Source: Brevundimonas sp. UBA5713
GTDB taxonomy: Bacteria > Pseudomonadota > Alphaproteobacteria > Caulobacterales > Caulobacteraceae
Direction of reading: 5' to 3'
Length of the DNA stretch: 52,181 bases
NCBI RefSeq assembly: GCF_002419815.1
Contig: NZ_DIGV01000048.1
Coordinates: 1 to 52,181, forward strand
Every line of letters begins with the position of its first letter. Position 1 is the stretch's first letter. This document shows positions 34,801 to 42,498 of the stretch, in pieces. A program made the position numbers and the translations under genes. The notes under the pieces are model-generated. The model had not been told where the DNA came from. It saw only the letters and a program-made list of their open reading frames with translations, and ran no database searches.

Positions 34801-35189
34801 GAACCGACGTGACGACGACCGTCAACCAGGGTCAGCGTGCGGCCCGAACCCAGCGAGCGCAGGTTAGCCAGCGACAGACCGCCGTCGTTCAGGCCAGAGC
34901 CCGTGGTGTCCGAAGGCACTTGCGAGTTCGACAGCGCAGGAATGGTGGCCAGATAGTCGATGACGGTGGCCTGACCGCTCGAGACCAGTTGCTCTTGCGA
35001 GACTTGGATCAGCGGGGTCGGAGCCGAAGCCGGGTCACGACGGATACGCGAACCGGTGACAACGATCTCGGAGACTTGAGTGGCTTCGGTATCGACCGAG
35101 CCGGTGGCTTCTTGAGCCATGGCAGTGGAGGCTGCCAGCACACCTGCCAGAACCGAAGTCCCCAGCAGGAAAGTACGTTTAGTGCGCAT
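31806..35189 (-). CDS. TonB-dependent receptor 1
   Basis: This 1127-residue outer-membrane protein imports a large ligand using TonB energy. It has a Sec signal peptide (MRTKRTFLLGTSVLAGVLAA, cleavage after AMA), a TonB box region EIVVTGSRIRR, a plug domain (VIDYLATIPAL, GASSVYGADAVSGVLNFVL) and a beta-barrel of about 22 strands ending in the aromatic GLNYTPW needed for BAM assembly. There is no N-terminal signalling domain. Ligand is unknown; the adjacent S9 peptidase suggests peptides. A terminator follows, and 459 AT-rich nt precede it. A 1219-codon open frame on the opposite strand is a mirror artefact. Confidence 0.93.
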   Translation of the reverse strand: MRTKRTFLLGTSVLAGVLAASTAMAQEATGSVDTEATQVSEIVVTGSRIRRDPASAPTPLIQVSQEQLVSSGQATVIDYLATIPALSNSQVPSDTTGSGLNDGGLSLANLRSLGSGRTLTLVDGRRHVGSSAGSLAVDVDTIPRLLIQNVEIITGGASSVYGADAVSGVLNFVLKKDFEGLEIDSNYAMINSDGQSSKRVSALAGKNFFDGRLNVYAHAEYEQQDEVTSMDIDWLRRAPVMLGVDADPASAAVGPRNDGVLDQQLFTGVVRLDRPRWGSLTLANNQPGSILTNPLIPYADCAATTSAACYSVDPSKTYWFDGTNARLANFGERVGNTGANRPYNIGGDGENPAMFSTGSRLPKSESQRYQVGGRFAITENISAFAEAKYVTEKTFDEGQPTFFDVYLNDETYGANQTNRIISTSGFHLRYSDNAFLSQAMKDAITNNEVTVYSAPTATAGAVATGTAIVPWARHAMFGPIRSQTNERELQRYVLGFEGGHDQFGFLKNIAWDAAYTYGKVDIVNAERGVDIERFNFAADSVVDQLGLVNGNAGEIVCRVQLINAQNPAMRLLGKDADGKTIVINEGMQDYARGGDVRESEAGRAAIDACKPLNIFGAGNQSAEAMEYVDATIHVRQQNVQENFAASVSSQLWDFWGAGPLGVAVGAEWRKEYTEAVGRDRETGDRLLFLNGGADFEGASYESKELFGELSVPLFRDSMLGEYAELSASYRYSDYTTVGEQNVYGVNLVYRPISDITFKTSFNTSIRVPSLSENFSPLSETYANSFVDPCATSAIAGVADAEKKQNRIKNCTILAEQMGLSYDFGSVTADNSDDYAPDYNTTGGISGRSGGNPMLEPEESESFTFSTVLRPRFIPNLMVTLDYYDIELTNVIASVTAQTAANTCVEGASLNQQSCSTIFREMEAHADPQTKEQRSEAFKIGGNALYDAFIQGSINYAKRNVRGLDFGARYYLNTEDFGKNWGSFDYSINGSWLLKQDNFNNIEDLSDTTVLAGQLYYPRVRLTSSLSWTPNDAWRVTWVADWQTSQDVLHPRDFITDGDRYAFKMSQSGDFMRNDLIVRWKAREDLTVRAGITNIFDEAQAPWLGTTLYSNFDPYGRRFNIGLNYTPW

Positions 35190-35648
35190 TCAACAACTCT
35201 TTCACGAAACTCCGCGATCTCGTCAGACAAGGGTCACGGTATGAACGCGTCGAGGTCTCATGCTTGACCATAGGGCGCAACACTTCGCCGTATTTAAGTC
35301 TTAAAGTAACACTGGTATAGAATATATCGTTACATGTTTGTCACGCACGAGGAGCGCACCGTTATTCTGACAAAACGGTGATATTAGCAGTTTGCGATTA
35401 TTATAGCAGCCGTGAAGCGGAAAAAATCTCGTTATCGTACATTTTAATCGAAATATATTCCAATTTGATCAACTTGCTCGACCTCGTCCGATATACCAAT
35501 GATATTAAATATTGTTTTGGGCGTTGCAGTATACGGTATAATAAATAACTTTGTTCTTAAGGCCTTCTTTTTGACATTTAATACGCATTACTGCTTTTGG
35601 TCAGCAGGCAGACGTTTAATCTGCCCGCATCACCCTCTCATTTCAAAG
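35190..35648. other. AT-rich intergenic region of the receptor island
   Basis: These 459 nt hold no gene and are clearly more AT-rich than the surroundings. Visible dyads are TTTAAG-T-CTTAAA (35293-35305), CACCGTT/AACGGTG with a 10-nt spacer (35357-35380), and GGCAGA/TCTGCC (35607-35625), the last 24 nt after the S9 peptidase stop and possibly its weak terminator. The receptor promoter should lie in the left part, but no consensus boxes are certain. Confidence 0.55.
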
Positions 35649-37715
35649 TTATCCGATCTTAGCCGCCCCAGGCAGGCCACAGTCGTTCTTCAAGAACTCC
35701 TCTACTGTCGTGAGGATTTGAGCGATATTGTCAGGGGTCCAGGTCCCTAAAGAATGCTCCATATTGGGCAATATCTCTAGCTTCACCTTTTTGCCCGCTC
35801 GCTGCAGAGCGGCAGCGAAAGTGCGGGATTCCGCTGGCACTACAACTGTGTCGCGATCACCTGTGTAAAGATATACTGGAATGGATACCGAGTTCACGTA
35901 CCGCAAGGGATCAATGCCTTCCGCCGTCGGGTGCTGGAACTCTCGCAGGTAACGATTTTGGTAAGTGCCCTTTTTGAACAGATCGATTGTCGCCGGACCC
36001 GCCCCGGCAATAGCGCAAGCGAAAACCGGTTGTTCGCGCGTTGCTGCTATCATGGCGGCATAGCCTCCATAAGAATATCCGTGGATAGCCACCCGACCAG
36101 CAACGGTTACGCCTTCGGCAATCATGTATTGCACTGCGTCGTCCAAATCATCTTGCATGGCCAACCCCCATTGACGGTCCCCTGCCCGCCACAAGGTCTG
36201 CCCCCAGCCTAACGACCCTCGAAACTGCGGTTGTATCACCGCATAGCCTCGGGTTGCGAAGTACTGTGTCCACGCTGAAAGATCCCACTCAGCATCGTCA
36301 CGCGCCCAAGGCCCCCCGTGCGGCACTACGATAGCTGGGTAAGGGCCTGCGCCAAACGTTTCGGGATCCGGCTTGACCAAGAAAGCTGGGATATAGAGGC
36401 CGTCCCGCGCCCGATACTGAACCAGCTCCATCTCAGCAAGGTTCTGCTCGGAAAGCTCAGGATACGCCCGTCCTAGCAGGGCAAAGCGACCGTTCTGATA
36501 TATGTAGTACTCTGGCGGGGCGTCAGGCCCCGACTTTCTCAGGATCGCCTTGGAGCGATCGCGCGAGATGGAAACGAGGGACACGTCCGCGCCAGTAAAA
36601 ACGCCCAGCCGCGCGGGGGCCCCATTGGCGCGCTGCCAGATAATCGACCCTTCTTCTATATTCAGAGCGCGACGAGCCAGCGCCTCAATCTGAGCGATAC
36701 GTTCGTCCACCCAAACCGTGCGTGAACGCTCTCCCGAATAGCTAAATCCGATGGCTTCGCCGAAATCCTCGTCTGATGAAGACGTAATGACACCCTGAGC
36801 GTCAAAGATAGGGTGAGCGAACGCTTCTTCTCCGACTTTTCGATCGGCTATATTATACTCAAAGATCGCCTCATGCTCCCCGTTATCAGGGACCATGCTA
36901 ATGAAGATGATGTTGGGGTCAGAAGAAAACCCTGCAACACTGACTGATTTACGATCTCGGGCATAGGATCGGAAATGTTCGGCCCACTGACCTTGGGCGT
37001 CTCGCAGCCATAAAGCGGAATATACGGCGCCGTTATCAAAATTTATCTCAGAGCGCGAGCGGACTTCTCCATGATGATCAGCAACTCCGGTGGAGAAACG
37101 CGACGAGCCACGTTGAACACGCTCGGCCCTACCGTCGTAGAGATTAAGTTTATAAATATCTCCTCTCATTGGATCTGAAGTCAGAATGGATTCCGAGTCC
37201 CGCGGCAGGATAGACACGACTGACCCAACACCGACGTAGGCCTGCTGCTCCGCAGTTAAGCCGTCAAAGGTCAAATTTACTCGCACCGGTTGACCTTGAA
37301 GATCGACAATCTGCGTTCGCCGACGGAAACTTCGTTGCGCTTCCCCTCCAAGGGAGAAATTGACCATCTGCTGCGTGGAAACGAACAAACGGTCGTCCTT
37401 AGCAAACTGCACCCCCACTAACTCGGAACGATCGTCCACTCCGATCAAATACGGGGCAGCCTCTAGGTTGGCGGTATCCCAGATTGCCAAGACCCGTTGG
37501 CTCCCATCGCTAGCAATTATGCCCACCACCCGGCTGCCATCGGGCGATATGGATACGCTTGAAATCGCCTGACGGCGCGCAAACGCCTGCGCGGTGGGCG
37601 GAGTAGCCACTTGGTTTACCAAGGCCTGCGCAGGCGAACAGGCCAAAACGGTAGCTCCGAACACACCCAAGCCAATAGCCGTCAAAATCCCGGGATTCCT
37701 GAGCACGACCATCAT
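35649..37715 (-). CDS. S9 family peptidase (prolyl oligopeptidase type)
   Basis: This 688-residue secreted serine peptidase has a signal peptide (about residues 1-31), a seven-bladed propeller region (ISSVSISPDGSRVVGI and similar repeats) and a C-terminal alpha/beta hydrolase domain with the triad S548 (HGYSYGG), D622 (YTGDRDTVV) and H654 (NMEHSLG). The gating loop HGGPWARDD is present. It should cut oligopeptides in the periplasm. Lasso-peptide isopeptidases belong to the same family, but the N-terminal hallmarks of that subgroup are not seen. It is divergent from receptor 2, and codon choice looks less GC-rich than in the neighbouring genes. Confidence 0.9.
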   Translation of the reverse strand: MMVVLRNPGILTAIGLGVFGATVLACSPAQALVNQVATPPTAQAFARRQAISSVSISPDGSRVVGIIASDGSQRVLAIWDTANLEAAPYLIGVDDRSELVGVQFAKDDRLFVSTQQMVNFSLGGEAQRSFRRRTQIVDLQGQPVRVNLTFDGLTAEQQAYVGVGSVVSILPRDSESILTSDPMRGDIYKLNLYDGRAERVQRGSSRFSTGVADHHGEVRSRSEINFDNGAVYSALWLRDAQGQWAEHFRSYARDRKSVSVAGFSSDPNIIFISMVPDNGEHEAIFEYNIADRKVGEEAFAHPIFDAQGVITSSSDEDFGEAIGFSYSGERSRTVWVDERIAQIEALARRALNIEEGSIIWQRANGAPARLGVFTGADVSLVSISRDRSKAILRKSGPDAPPEYYIYQNGRFALLGRAYPELSEQNLAEMELVQYRARDGLYIPAFLVKPDPETFGAGPYPAIVVPHGGPWARDDAEWDLSAWTQYFATRGYAVIQPQFRGSLGWGQTLWRAGDRQWGLAMQDDLDDAVQYMIAEGVTVAGRVAIHGYSYGGYAAMIAATREQPVFACAIAGAGPATIDLFKKGTYQNRYLREFQHPTAEGIDPLRYVNSVSIPVYLYTGDRDTVVVPAESRTFAAALQRAGKKVKLEILPNMEHSLGTWTPDNIAQILTTVEEFLKNDCGLPGAAKIG

Positions 37716-37748
37716 CGAATTCCTTTGTTTTGTGAAACAGGGCTATCA

Positions 37749-37775
37749 TGTGGCGAATTTGAGACAAACGCCACA
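37749..37775. promoter_or_regulatory. Inverted repeat between divergent S9 peptidase and receptor 2
   Basis: TGTGGCG (37749-37755) and CGCCACA (37769-37775) are perfect 7-nt arms with a 13-nt spacer. They lie 33 nt from the peptidase start in the 187-nt divergent promoter region. A shared operator is plausible. No regulator gene lies in the island. Confidence 0.5.
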
Positions 37776-37902
37776 ACTTCGCGACACCGCAACCTTCAAT
37801 ACGTTTAAAAACCGCCACAATCTGAATAGGGTCGGAAACATGGCATTCGCACTGACCCAACTCGGGGCCGCGAGTGGTTTTGAGACCAAGGAGGGCACAT
37901 TC

Positions 37903-40900
37903 ATGAGAATCGATAAGGCAAAGTTACTTGCCACCAGTCTGCTGGTAAGCAGCCTCGCGCTGGCTCCTACTGCGTGGGCGCAAACCATTTCGCAGAGCCA
38001 GGAACAGGAACAGGAACAGGAACAGGAACAGGAGGCCTCTTCCACCGAAAGAGCCACTCAGGTTCAGGACATTGTGGTTACCGGCTCCCGTATCCGCCGT
38101 TCAACCTTCAACAGCACCCAACCTGTGCAGGTGATCAACGCCGAAGAAGCCACTCTGGAAGGCCTCGTAGACACGACCGAAATTCTGCAAGGCTCCACGA
38201 CCGCCAATACCGCTGGCCAGATCAATAACTTCTTCACCGGTGCCGTTGTTGAAGGTGGCCCGGGCGTCAACACTTTGTCGCTGCGCGGTTTGGGCGCACA
38301 GCGTACGCTCGTGCTTCTGAACGGTCGACGCGCTGGTCCCGCAGGTGCACGCGGTCAGGTTGGGCCTACTGACCTCAATGTCATCCCTGCCTCGCTGATC
38401 GAACGTGTCGAAATCCTGACGGATTCAGCCTCGTCTGTTTACGGCTCGGATGCTGTGGCCGGGGTCGTGAACATCATTACCCGTACGAACCTTGATGGTG
38501 GCCAGGCTGCTATCATCTACAATCAACCCTTCGAGTCAGGTGGTGAAGAGTTCAATATCAGCCTCGGTCAAGGCTGGACATTCAACCGTGGCTACCTGAC
38601 CGCCGCTGTGGACTACTACGAACAAAAGGAAATGCTGTTCGGAGACCGAGACGCGTTCAAGTGTCCCAACGACGTGGTCTATTACTCGGAAAGCATGAAG
38701 GGTCGCGCAGACGTCGTTAACCCTCTAACCGGCGACTATAAGTGCTCCAGCTATGGTGCAGAAATGGTTTCGCTGTACCTCATCAATCCGGACACCGGTG
38801 GCCTGGGCGGGGGCATCGACTATTCGCCGGACCCCCTTGCCAGCGCAGGTGGAGGAGCGATGGGCTGCGATCTGAGTGGGTGGCGCCAAAACCGGACCTT
38901 CTTCACCGGCTATCGTGGCTGCGCCCTTCCGGCGGCTGCTCCGACCTACTTCACGGGCACTCAAGCAGAATGGAACCAGGTGCTACGTGACTATGCTGGC
39001 GCATCACCTGCACATTCAGACCGCTATGCCAGCCGCACCGCTATTTCCCCGGTCCGTCGTTACAGCGCCTCGCTCTTCGGAGCCTATGATCTGAATGCTA
39101 CCACCGAACTATTCGGCGAAGTCCTCCTTAACCGTCGCGAGTCTTCCCAAAATTCGTGGCGTCAGTGGTGGGGCCTGATCGATTCCTACCATCCTCGCAA
39201 TGACCAGTTCGGGTTCGTTGACGATCCCGTAACAGGCCAGTCCTATGAAGTGGCGTATATTGAGCCGACGCTGCTGCTCAACAGCCGCGCCAAACAACAA
39301 GTTGATTACGGTCGCGTGGTTGCAGGTATCCGTGGCAAGTCCAACTTCCACCGCGGGTTCGACTGGGAACTGGCGATTCAGGCGACACGTTCTGAAGCCG
39401 AATACGGCGGCAATTTCATCTATAACGACCGCATCAGCGCTGCTTCGATTATGGATGAAAACGCTGACGGCAGCCCTTTAACCTGGGCTCAATACAACAG
39501 CTATTTGGCCAGCGGCTGTAATCCAACATTCCTGACGACCGCTAATGCCTGTCCGGCAGGGGGTGTGGACTTCTTCTCGCCAGGCGTTGTCGGTCGCGGC
39601 GAGATGACTCAGGAGCACCTTGATTTCATTATGGGTTATGAAGTCGGTCGCACCACCTATGACCACCGCTATATCGAGGGCGTGGTATCGGGTGAACTAT
39701 TCGACCTGCCGGCAGGCACCGTCGCCGCGGCACTCGGCTTTCAGGTCCGCTATGAACGTCTGAACGACATGCCAGGTGAACAAGAGCGCAACGGCAATCT
39801 ATGGGGGTCGTCCGACGCCCAGCAGACCGTGGGCGATGACACCATTAAGGAGCTATTTGCGGAACTGGAGTTCCCGCTGCTGAAAGACCTGCCACTTGTC
39901 CAAGATTTGACCCTAAGCCTGTCAGGCCGCTTCTCGGACTATGACTCTTACGGTGACAACAGCACCTATAAGATTGGTCTGAACTGGGCGATTAACCCGT
40001 CGTTCCGTATCCGCGCCTCACACGGCACTTCTTTCCGGGCCCCGGCTCTGTACGAGATGTACTTGGGCAACCAGTCAAGCTTCCTGGACCAGACGTCGGT
40101 TGACCCCTGCCGCAGTTGGGGCCTGTCCACGAATGAAATTTTGAAACAGAACTGCATGGCGGCTGGCGTACCGGAAGATCATGGGACGGCCGTATCATCA
40201 TCCGCCACGATATACCGCAACGGAGGCAAAGGAGTCTTGGATGCTGAAACCGCCAAGTCCTACTCGGCCGGTATCGTTTGGACCCCACAGTTTGCCGATA
40301 TCAACATCGCTCTCGACTACTTTAATATCGAGATTTCGGACGAAGTCGCCACCTTCGGCGCAGGCAACATCGTGAATGCCTGTTATCTGTCAGAAAACTT
40401 CCCGAACGATCCGTTCTGCACACTGTTCACGCGCGCCGATGGGAATCATGCCACTCGCAAGTTCGAAATCCTGGAGGTTAACGACTCCTACGTGAACATT
40501 GCTTCGCAACGTAACGAAGGTCTCGACTTGACCGCCCGTTACAACCGCGAATTCTCGTTTGGTGACCTGACACTAAACGCGCGTGCGTCGTACATTCTCG
40601 AATGGGATCGCCAACTGTTCACGGACTCCGAACCAAACCTTCTGGTGGACCGCATTGGCAACCCCCAATGGGTCGCGAACATGAACGCTCGCTTCGATCA
40701 CAAGGATTGGACCTTCTACTGGACCATGAACTACGTGCCGGAGACCTCCAACGATCACCTATATGCCTCAAATCGAGGCACATACTTCGGTGAAACGGTC
40801 TTCTACGACCGCACGGTCGACGCCTACGCCAACCATACTTTATCGGTTCGTCGCAAGCTGGATAAGTGGACACTCCATGCTGGCATCCAGAACGTATTCG

Positions 40901-41028
40901 ATGAAATACCGAGCATCACATCGGCATCGGGCGGTGGTCGTGCCAGCGGTTGGGGTAATGTGCCACGCTCGTCGCAGTACGATATCCTGGGCCGTCGCGG
41001 ATTCTTGAGCATCACCCGCACCTGGTAA
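37903..41028 (+). CDS. TonB-dependent receptor 2
   Basis: This 1041-residue outer-membrane receptor has a signal peptide (MRIDKAKLLATSLLVSSLAL, cleavage after AWA), then a Gln-Glu repeat encoded by (CAGGAA)n, the TonB box region DIVVTGSRIRR, a plug (GLGAQRTLVLLNGRRAG, SASSVYGSDAVAGVVNIIT) and a barrel ending in ITRTW. It is a distant paralogue of receptor 1. ATG at 37903 has AAGGAGG 8 nt upstream, and the open frame further upstream is not coding. It is divergent from the S9 peptidase gene, so the two are probably co-regulated for uptake and cleavage of a peptide-like ligand. Confidence 0.94.
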   Translation: MRIDKAKLLATSLLVSSLALAPTAWAQTISQSQEQEQEQEQEQEASSTERATQVQDIVVTGSRIRRSTFNSTQPVQVINAEEATLEGLVDTTEILQGSTTANTAGQINNFFTGAVVEGGPGVNTLSLRGLGAQRTLVLLNGRRAGPAGARGQVGPTDLNVIPASLIERVEILTDSASSVYGSDAVAGVVNIITRTNLDGGQAAIIYNQPFESGGEEFNISLGQGWTFNRGYLTAAVDYYEQKEMLFGDRDAFKCPNDVVYYSESMKGRADVVNPLTGDYKCSSYGAEMVSLYLINPDTGGLGGGIDYSPDPLASAGGGAMGCDLSGWRQNRTFFTGYRGCALPAAAPTYFTGTQAEWNQVLRDYAGASPAHSDRYASRTAISPVRRYSASLFGAYDLNATTELFGEVLLNRRESSQNSWRQWWGLIDSYHPRNDQFGFVDDPVTGQSYEVAYIEPTLLLNSRAKQQVDYGRVVAGIRGKSNFHRGFDWELAIQATRSEAEYGGNFIYNDRISAASIMDENADGSPLTWAQYNSYLASGCNPTFLTTANACPAGGVDFFSPGVVGRGEMTQEHLDFIMGYEVGRTTYDHRYIEGVVSGELFDLPAGTVAAALGFQVRYERLNDMPGEQERNGNLWGSSDAQQTVGDDTIKELFAELEFPLLKDLPLVQDLTLSLSGRFSDYDSYGDNSTYKIGLNWAINPSFRIRASHGTSFRAPALYEMYLGNQSSFLDQTSVDPCRSWGLSTNEILKQNCMAAGVPEDHGTAVSSSATIYRNGGKGVLDAETAKSYSAGIVWTPQFADINIALDYFNIEISDEVATFGAGNIVNACYLSENFPNDPFCTLFTRADGNHATRKFEILEVNDSYVNIASQRNEGLDLTARYNREFSFGDLTLNARASYILEWDRQLFTDSEPNLLVDRIGNPQWVANMNARFDHKDWTFYWTMNYVPETSNDHLYASNRGTYFGETVFYDRTVDAYANHTLSVRRKLDKWTLHAGIQNVFDEIPSITSASGGGRASGWGNVPRSSQYDILGRRGFLSITRTW
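37999..38034 (+). repeat. In-frame (CAGGAA) hexanucleotide repeat
   Basis: CAGGAA is repeated five times and ends with one CAGGAG copy, giving six Gln-Glu units just after the signal peptide and before the TonB box of receptor 2. Slippage would change length by two residues without frameshift. Confidence 0.9.
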
Positions 41029-41049
41029 TCATCACGGCGGAATAAGCAG

Positions 41050-41082
41050 AAGGGCGGCAGGATAATCCTGCCGCCCTTTTTG
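41050..41082 (+). terminator. Terminator of receptor 2
   Basis: AAGGGCGGCAGG and CCTGCCGCCCTT form a 12-bp stem with a five-base loop, followed by TTTTT. It lies 21 nt after the receptor stop and shields ftsA on the opposite strand. Confidence 0.93.
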
Positions 41083-41143
41083 TTTAGTTTAAGGCTGGGA
41101 AGTAAGCTGGCAACCCTGTGCAAACTCTACACAATGGTCGCTT

Positions 41144-42472
41144 CTAAAAGTTTTCGCGGAGCCAGCCGACGGCGCGGGTGACAACGCCACCGTTGTGGAC
41201 ACGGGGTCCGTCGGCGGGGGTGATGGTGCGGGCCATCAGCTTTCGGGCCGAGACGGCTTCGCGGGGGCCGTAGGCGGCCCGGAGCAGCACTCCGGCAGCC
41301 GAACAGAAGGCAGGGCCTGCGGCAGCGTCCGCCAAGTGGGGCGCGCGTTGCGGGCGGCCCAAGCGGACAGGGCGATGGTCGAACACACGCTGGGCCAGTT
41401 CACGCACGCCGTTCAGCTGGCTGGCACCACCGGTCAGGACGATACCGGTGCCCGGCTCCAGCCCGACGCCCGCATGACGCAGACGGTCGCGCATCAGTTC
41501 CAGAGTCTCTTCCACTCGCGGCGCGATGACGGTCTTCAGCATCGAACGCGGCACGATGACCGGACCTGCCGACGGATCTTCGCCACGCGGCGGGGCCTCC
41601 AGCATTTCGCGGTCTTCATTGGCGCTGGCCATGGCCGAGCCATGCAGGGTCTTCAAACGCTCGGCGCCCGTGCGCGAGGTGGACAGGCCGCGCGCGATGT
41701 CGGCCGTCACGTGATCACCGCCCACGTTCAGGCTTTCGATGTGCAGCAGCGAGCGACCGCCCCAGACGGCAGCGGTCGTGGTGCCTGCACCCATGTCGAT
41801 GCACAGGCTGCCCAGTTCCATCTCGTCTTCTTCCAGCGCCGCCAGAGACGACACCACCGGCGCCGACGCCACGCCTTGCAGATCAAGGTGAGCGCGTTCC
41901 AGACAGCTGCTCAGCGCGCCAAACACGCCCTCGGCCATGGAAACGACCAGCAGGTCCAACCCCAGCGAGCGGCCTTGCAGGTGACGCGGATCATGCACGC
42001 CACGCGCGCCGTCCACCGACCACGCCACGGGCAGCAGGTGGATCGGACGACGGTTCGGCAGGTTGATCTTGGCCAGAGCGGCCCCGATGGCCCGTGCCAG
42101 ATCGGCATCGCTGATCGGGTGCGCGCCCAGAGAGACGCTGACCGAGACGCGGTGGCTGGCCATTTGACCGATAGAGGTGGTGACAATCACACCCGAGACC
42201 GGCGCACTGGCCGCGCGCTCGGCCCGTTCAACCGCGCGGGCGATGGCCTCGGCGGCGTCATCCATATTGACGATGGCCCCGCCGCGCACGCCGCGCGACT
42301 GTACATGGCCGGCACCGGCCACACGGATGGTGCGGTCGGCATGGCGCACACCGTCCGGTTTCATGATGAAGCAGGCGACCTTGGACTGGCCCAGATCAAG
42401 CGCAGCCACGACCGGCGCACGCACGTGCCCCCTGCCCTGCTCTGCCTTCCTGTCCCGGATCAATCCAACCAT
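41144..42472 (-). CDS. ftsA: Cell division protein FtsA
   Basis: FtsA is the actin-like protein that ties FtsZ to the membrane. The 442 residues show the phosphate-1 loop (ALDLGQSKVACFI), the 1C subdomain (PIHLLPVAWSVDG), phosphate-2 (CIDMGAGTTTAAVWGG), the adenosine motif (GIVLTGGASQLNG) and a C-terminal amphipathic helix (VVTRAVGWLRENF) for membrane binding. It follows ftsQ after 26 nt. Instead of ftsZ, the next gene downstream is the convergent receptor 2, with the S9 peptidase and receptor 1 beyond it, so ftsA and ftsZ are not one transcript here. Confidence 0.96.
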   Translation of the reverse strand: MVGLIRDRKAEQGRGHVRAPVVAALDLGQSKVACFIMKPDGVRHADRTIRVAGAGHVQSRGVRGGAIVNMDDAAEAIARAVERAERAASAPVSGVIVTTSIGQMASHRVSVSVSLGAHPISDADLARAIGAALAKINLPNRRPIHLLPVAWSVDGARGVHDPRHLQGRSLGLDLLVVSMAEGVFGALSSCLERAHLDLQGVASAPVVSSLAALEEDEMELGSLCIDMGAGTTTAAVWGGRSLLHIESLNVGGDHVTADIARGLSTSRTGAERLKTLHGSAMASANEDREMLEAPPRGEDPSAGPVIVPRSMLKTVIAPRVEETLELMRDRLRHAGVGLEPGTGIVLTGGASQLNGVRELAQRVFDHRPVRLGRPQRAPHLADAAAGPAFCSAAGVLLRAAYGPREAVSARKLMARTITPADGPRVHNGGVVTRAVGWLRENF

Positions 42473-42498
42473 GATGTCATAGTCCTGCGATCAGAAGT

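Noticed and set aside
31608..35267. A 1219-codon open frame on the plus strand opposite receptor 1
   Set aside because: It mirrors the receptor gene on the minus strand, which has signal peptide, TonB box, plug, aromatic C-terminus and terminator. The plus-strand translation shows no domain or signal and is explained by GC-rich codon bias.
35499..35750. An 83-codon plus-strand frame at the end of the S9 peptidase
   Set aside because: It begins in AT-rich spacer and runs into antisense of the peptidase; no ribosome binding site or homology.
35649..37715. Lasso-peptide isopeptidase identity of the S9 peptidase
   Set aside because: Same family and a TonB receptor neighbour, but the N-terminal sequence expected for that subgroup is missing and no lasso precursor, B or C genes are in the window. 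General S9 peptidase is the safer call.
37999..38034. Short repeat as a CRISPR or mobile-element trace
   Set aside because: It is a pure in-frame hexanucleotide microsatellite inside a receptor gene, with no spacers, Cas genes or transposase.
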